This document shows, in pieces, positions 60,264 through 64,000 of a stretch of DNA of 64,000 bases. The position numbers and the translations under genes are program-made. The DNA is from Myxococcales bacterium (GTDB lineage: Bacteria > Myxococcota_A > Polyangia > Polyangiales > Polyangiaceae): assembly GCA_004193285.1 (NCBI GenBank), contig SECP01000016.1:1-64000 (forward strand), in the 5' to 3' direction. The notes under the pieces are model-generated. The model did not search any database and was not told the origin of the DNA. It worked only from the letters and a program-made list of their open reading frames with translations. The first letter of the stretch is position 1. Each line of letters begins with the position of its first letter.

Positions 60264-62056
60264 GCGTCGAAGAAGCGCAGCTAGAGAAGACGCTGAAGGA
60301 GGCGTACGCCCCCGGCGCCCTGCCGTTCTGTCACGATCCCAAGTACCGCCTCCGCTTTTCGGATCGGGATTTGTGCGAGCTGAGCCAAGCGGAATTGCAA
60401 CGCTGCCCCGCGCTCGAAAAGTCCTGCAGCCTCCCCGCGCTGAAACGGCACGAGGCGCAAGAAGCCAAGGCAGATTCACGGATGACGATTCCGGGGTGGC
60501 TCGGCTACGTCGCGGAAGGGTTGCTCTGGCTGCTGCTGATCGGCTTGGTGTTGGGCGTCTTGGGCGCGCTCTTGCGGATGCAGCGCACGCGTCGGCAGGA
60601 CGACCGCGAGCCCGAGCCGGCGGAGGCCGAAGAGTCGAATCTACCGGCGGCCTCCGCGCCTGCTCCCCCCGCCGACACGGACGTGCAACGCCTGCTGAGC
60701 AAGGCCCGCCAAGCCGCCGAGCGCGGCGAGCTGGGTCCCGCCATCGACGCCGCGCACGCCGCGGCCATGCAAGGCCTCTCCGCGGCCGGGCAGATCGAGC
60801 TGGAGCGCGACCGCACCAACGGCGACTACCTGCGGGACCTGCGCAAGGCTCCCCCGGTTTACGCGGATTTTCGCGCGATCGTGGGGCAAGTAGAGACAGC
60901 GCAGTTCGGCGGGGCCCCGCCAACGCGCGCGGCGTTCGACAGCGTCTTGGACAAGGTCACGTCGATGCTCCGGCGCCTCGCGGTGCTCAGCCTGCTGGCG
61001 CTGATGGGCTGCGGCAGCGGCACCGGGCCATCCAGCGAGACGCCAGATACCTCTCCCTCGGGCCTCTACACGTTCAAGCGCCTACTCCTGGACCAGGGCG
61101 CGAAGGTGCACACGCGCATCAAGCCGCTCGCCAAGCTGGAAGACGTGTCGGCCATCGTCGTGTTCTCGAGCGACCTCGAGGACGAAGAAAAGGACCTGCT
61201 GCTCAAGTGGGTGAACGGCGGAGGCGTGCTGATCAGCGTCGGAACTTCGGCCTTCGACGAAGCGGGTGACGTGCAGCGTCGCTACACGGACTGCGGACGC
61301 CGCGCCAAGTACATGAACGCGGAGGGGCCGGATGTCTCGCTGAAGTTCGCGGTTTTGGGCGGCCGCACGCTCAAGGTCGACTCCGAGTCGCCCGTTTCGC
61401 ACTTCGTCCTCGTCGAGTGCGGGGGCGAGCCGTACATCGTGAACGCGTTCCCGGGCGCCGGCGCCATCCACTACGTGCCCGAGCCGGAGCTGCTCAGCAA
61501 CGCGTCGCTGAGCGTGGCGGACAACGCGCGCTTGGTGGCGGAAGTCGTGCAAGTCGGCGAGGGCGAGACGGTAGAGCTGGTGGGGCCGTGGACGGGCAGC
61601 GGCTCGCAGTCCCCGATCCAGTCCTTGCAGGCGGCGGGGATGATGCCGTTCATGCTGCAGCTGCTCGCCTTGGGGCTGCTGCTCGCGTTGCGGCAAGGCA
61701 CCTCTTTCGGTGCTCGCCGTGACGACGCGCGGCTCGAGCGCCGCGCCTTCGCGGACCACGTGCGCGCCCTAGCCAGCACCTACCACCGCGCCAGCGCGGG
61801 GCACCTCGTCAGCGGTCAGTACACGCTGCTCTTGATGGAGCAGCTGCGCGATCGGCTATTTCCCGGCCAATCCCCGACGTTGCTGCAGCTGGCGAGCGGC
61901 GTGGCGCGCCGTACCGGGCGCGCCGAGGGGCAAGTCGTGCAGCTGCTGGTCGAGGCCAAATCCGGGCTGGACGACGCCGTCGAAGGCGCGGCCGTGAATC
62001 ATCAGCTCATTCGGGAGCTCGAGCAGCTCTATCTACAAGTCGGAGGCGTTTCGTGA
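60260..62056 (+). CDS. DUF4129-DUF4350 fusion membrane protein
   Basis: A 598-residue protein. Residues 1-230 are like DUF4129: one membrane helix near 75-98 and a TPR-like helix with VQRLLSKARQAAERGELGPA. Residues 250-598 are like DUF4350: LLLKWVNGGGVLISVG, a membrane helix near 455-475 and a cytoplasmic tail with HRASAGHLVSGQYT. In most clusters these are separate genes. Between them MLRRLAVLSLLALMGCGSG (from residue 236, ATG at 60965) looks exactly like a lipoprotein signal, so internal initiation or recent fusion is possible. Coupled to moxR (GTGA). Confidence 0.8.
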   Translation: MSVEEAQLEKTLKEAYAPGALPFCHDPKYRLRFSDRDLCELSQAELQRCPALEKSCSLPALKRHEAQEAKADSRMTIPGWLGYVAEGLLWLLLIGLVLGVLGALLRMQRTRRQDDREPEPAEAEESNLPAASAPAPPADTDVQRLLSKARQAAERGELGPAIDAAHAAAMQGLSAAGQIELERDRTNGDYLRDLRKAPPVYADFRAIVGQVETAQFGGAPPTRAAFDSVLDKVTSMLRRLAVLSLLALMGCGSGTGPSSETPDTSPSGLYTFKRLLLDQGAKVHTRIKPLAKLEDVSAIVVFSSDLEDEEKDLLLKWVNGGGVLISVGTSAFDEAGDVQRRYTDCGRRAKYMNAEGPDVSLKFAVLGGRTLKVDSESPVSHFVLVECGGEPYIVNAFPGAGAIHYVPEPELLSNASLSVADNARLVAEVVQVGEGETVELVGPWTGSGSQSPIQSLQAAGMMPFMLQLLALGLLLALRQGTSFGARRDDARLERRAFADHVRALASTYHRASAGHLVSGQYTLLLMEQLRDRLFPGQSPTLLQLASGVARRTGRAEGQVVQLLVEAKSGLDDAVEGAAVNHQLIRELEQLYLQVGGVS

Positions 62057-63012
62057 ACATCGAACAGGCGAGCCAGGTACTGCAGCGCGTGGCCAGCGAA
62101 GTGGGGCGCGTGGTCATTGGTCAGGACGAGCTCGTCGAGCAAGTCTTGATCGGGCTCTTGGCGCGCGGGCACGTCTTGCTGGAAGGCGTGCCCGGTCTCG
62201 GCAAAACCTTGCTGGTCAAGGCGCTGGCCCAGACCTTGGGTCTGTCCTTTCGGCGCATCCAGTTCACGCCGGACCTCATGCCGAGCGACGTGACTGGCTC
62301 GAGCGTCTACAACGCAAAGCTCACCGAGTTCACGTTCGTGCCCGGGCCGGTCTTTGCGCAGCTCGTGCTCGCCGACGAGATCAACCGTGCGCCGGCCAAG
62401 ACGCAGTCTTCCCTGCTCGAAGCGATGCAAGATCGCAGTGTCTCGAGCGATGGCGTGACGCGCCCGCTCCCCCAGCCGTTTCTCGTCATCGCTACCCAAA
62501 ACCCGGTCGAATCTCAGGGCACGTACCCGCTCCCGGAAGCCCAGCTGGACCGGTTCCTGCTCAAGCTTCAGATCAATTACCCCGGAAAAGCGGCGGAATT
62601 CGCGCTCTTGAAGAATTACGTCGCCGGCTTCGACTCCAATCGGCTGGAAGGCTTTCCCCAGCTGCTGCAGCAAGAGCACGTCGTGGCCATGCAGGATGCG
62701 GTCAGCCAGGTGCGCGTCACCGACGAAATCCTGGACTACATCACGAGCATCGTGGACCGCTCACGTCACTTTCCGGCCGTCGCCATCGGCGCCTCGCCGC
62801 GCGCTTCCATCGGCCTGCTCGCCGTCTCGCGCGCTCAAGCCGTGCTGCGCGGTCGCGACTTCGTCGTGCCGGACGACGTGAAGGCTCACGCGCACGGCGT
62901 GCTGCGTCACCGCCTCGTGCTCCAGCCGGACGCAGAGCTGGAAGGCACCAGCGCGGATGCGTGCGTGGACGCTATCTTGCGCGAGGTGCCGGTGCCGAAG
63001 ACGGCCGCCTGA
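62053..63012 (+). CDS. MoxR family AAA+ ATPase
   Basis: A 319-residue ATPase. GVPGLGKT at 45-52 is Walker A, LVLADEINRAPAKTQSSLLE contains Walker B and the MoxR insertion, and ATQNPVESQGTYPLPEAQLD holds sensor 1 and the arginine-finger region. It acts as a chaperone for metal-centre or envelope protein maturation, usually with DUF58/VWA partners. GTG start overlapping the previous stop; the DUF58 gene follows by 3 bp. Confidence 0.95.
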   Translation: MNIEQASQVLQRVASEVGRVVIGQDELVEQVLIGLLARGHVLLEGVPGLGKTLLVKALAQTLGLSFRRIQFTPDLMPSDVTGSSVYNAKLTEFTFVPGPVFAQLVLADEINRAPAKTQSSLLEAMQDRSVSSDGVTRPLPQPFLVIATQNPVESQGTYPLPEAQLDRFLLKLQINYPGKAAEFALLKNYVAGFDSNRLEGFPQLLQQEHVVAMQDAVSQVRVTDEILDYITSIVDRSRHFPAVAIGASPRASIGLLAVSRAQAVLRGRDFVVPDDVKAHAHGVLRHRLVLQPDAELEGTSADACVDAILREVPVPKTAA

Positions 63013-63015
63013 ACC

Positions 63016-64000
63016 ATGCGGCGCCTGATTCCGTCCCGCGCGCTCTTGCTCCTCGCGGCAGCACCGCTCGTCGTCTCGTTGCTGTCGCTCGTCAATCCCA
63101 AGCTCTCCCGCGTGGCGCTGTGGCTCGACGCGGCTCTGCTATTCGTGGGCTTGCTCGACGCGCTGCTCGCCTGGCGGCTTCGGGTCGGCGTGCAGCGCTC
63201 GGCGCCGGAGTTCATGTCGCTCTCGCGTCGCAACCGCGTTTCGCTGCGGCTCCGCGCGGAGTCACGCGGCGTGCGCCACGTGGAGATCATGGACGACCTG
63301 TTCGACGGCGCCAAATCTGCAGATTTGCCTGTGAAGGTGCGCCTCAAAGGCAAAGCTGCCAGCGCCGTCGATTACCACGTGGAGCCGACCGTGCGGGGCG
63401 CGCACGCTCTCGGCGACCATCACCTCCGGCTTCCTTCACCGCTCGGCTTGTGGACTCTGCAGCGCCGCGTCTCGGCGCGAAAGCCGGTGCGGGTCTACCC
63501 GGACCTGAAGCAAATTCAAGAGTTCGACGCGCTGTCGCGACAAGACCGGGAGATGTCGATGGTGCGCGCCTCGCGCCTCAAAGGAGGGGAGAGCGAGTTT
63601 GCTCGACTGCGCGACCACGTGCCGGACGACGACAGCCGCCGCGTCGACTGGAAAGCCACCGCCCGCCGCCAGAAGCTCACGGTGCGCGAGTACCAGCTCG
63701 AGAGCAATCAAAACATCATGTTCCTGCTCGACGCCGGGCGCGTGATGACCGGCATCGACTCCGGCCTCTCGCGCTTCGACCACGCGCTGAACGCCACCCT
63801 CATGCTCGCTCACGTCGCGGCGCGCGGGGGTGATCGCGTTGGCGCGCTCGGCTTCGACGACACGCTGCGCGTGCTCATGACCCCCCAAGCCGGGAGCAAA
63901 GCCAGCCGCTCCATCATTCAGGCCACCTACGACTTGTTCCCGCGCCTGGTGGAGCCGGACTTCGATCTGGCATTTCAGAGCCTCTCCGCGCGGGTGAAGA
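63016..64000 (+). CDS. DUF58 domain protein, partial at the right edge
   Basis: The first 328 residues are visible; the frame is open to the window end. Two membrane helices occupy residues 8-55. The DUF58 signature is complete: ARLRDHVPDDDSRRVDWKATA, then LTVREYQLESNQNIMFLLDA, the start of the VWA-like region with a MIDAS-like Asp. It is the standard partner of MoxR. ATG start, 3 bp after moxR. Confidence 0.9.
   Translation, partial: MRRLIPSRALLLLAAAPLVVSLLSLVNPKLSRVALWLDAALLFVGLLDALLAWRLRVGVQRSAPEFMSLSRRNRVSLRLRAESRGVRHVEIMDDLFDGAKSADLPVKVRLKGKAASAVDYHVEPTVRGAHALGDHHLRLPSPLGLWTLQRRVSARKPVRVYPDLKQIQEFDALSRQDREMSMVRASRLKGGESEFARLRDHVPDDDSRRVDWKATARRQKLTVREYQLESNQNIMFLLDAGRVMTGIDSGLSRFDHALNATLMLAHVAARGGDRVGALGFDDTLRVLMTPQAGSKASRSIIQATYDLFPRLVEPDFDLAFQSLSARVK

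Overview
The window is about 64 kb of high-GC bacterial chromosome, most likely from a myxobacterium (Myxococcota, Polyangiales/Sorangiineae-like). The inference rests on three eukaryote-like Ser/Thr kinases, many lipoproteins with long Gly/Ala/Ser linkers, a MYXO-CTERM-like tail, an AgmX/PglI-like C-terminal domain, planctomycete-type DUF1549/1592/1588 + DUF1501/1552 pairs, frequent GTG/TTG starts, and many genes coupled by 1-4 bp overlaps. No rRNA, tRNA, CRISPR array, IS element or phage gene was seen.

Layout. 1-8 kb: alpha/beta hydrolase, M50 protease with CBS domains, POT peptide transporter, GluQRS, a methyltransferase and two lipoproteins. 8-12 kb: cytochrome-like DUF1549/1588 lipoprotein + DUF1501 protein. 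11.8-14.9 kb: ArsR-AHSA1-NHL lipoprotein-MntP, four overlapping genes, with a second AHSA1 gene; identical GTAAC-N6-GTTAC palindromes precede both transcription units. 15-20 kb: lipoproteins, GpsA, an AsmA-like protein, GreB, a winged-helix regulator. 20-26.5 kb: DUF1592 + DUF1552 pair, a kinase, and a coupled LMW-PTP / fructosamine-kinase pair (probable protein deglycation). 26.5-37.8 kb: FadL-type porin, YceI, a kinase coupled to a TPR/PEGA-like membrane protein, a BSP-type peptidase with a crystallin-like tail, a duplicated spondin-N lipoprotein, GNAT. 38-48.9 kb: a polysaccharide-esterase island (two CE1-like, one BD-FAE-like, one rhamnogalacturonan-acetylesterase-like), an ECF42-type sigma factor with its DGPF/YciI partner, and a beta-helix protein broken by two compensating frameshifts.

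48.9-56.5 kb is the most unusual part. A single 825-residue protein joins a DMATS-type (ABBA) indole prenyltransferase to a cytokinin-dehydrogenase-like FAD oxidase. It is coupled by a GTGA overlap to a tryptophanase, assigned by its diagnostic Asp and His. Downstream lie two tandem LuxR regulators; upstream lie four 14-bp direct repeats and a kinase with a sensor-like C-terminal half. I read this as a compact pathway for prenylated, oxidised indoles with its own regulation.

56.6-64 kb: a deoxyhypusine-synthase-like protein lacking the catalytic lysine, followed by a strong terminator, then an overlapping RDD - SpoIIM - membrane protein - DUF4129/DUF4350 fusion - MoxR - DUF58 operon that runs off the right edge. 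It resembles the Rv3690-Rv3695 type of MoxR cluster.

All assignments are by eye from motifs; no database search was possible.
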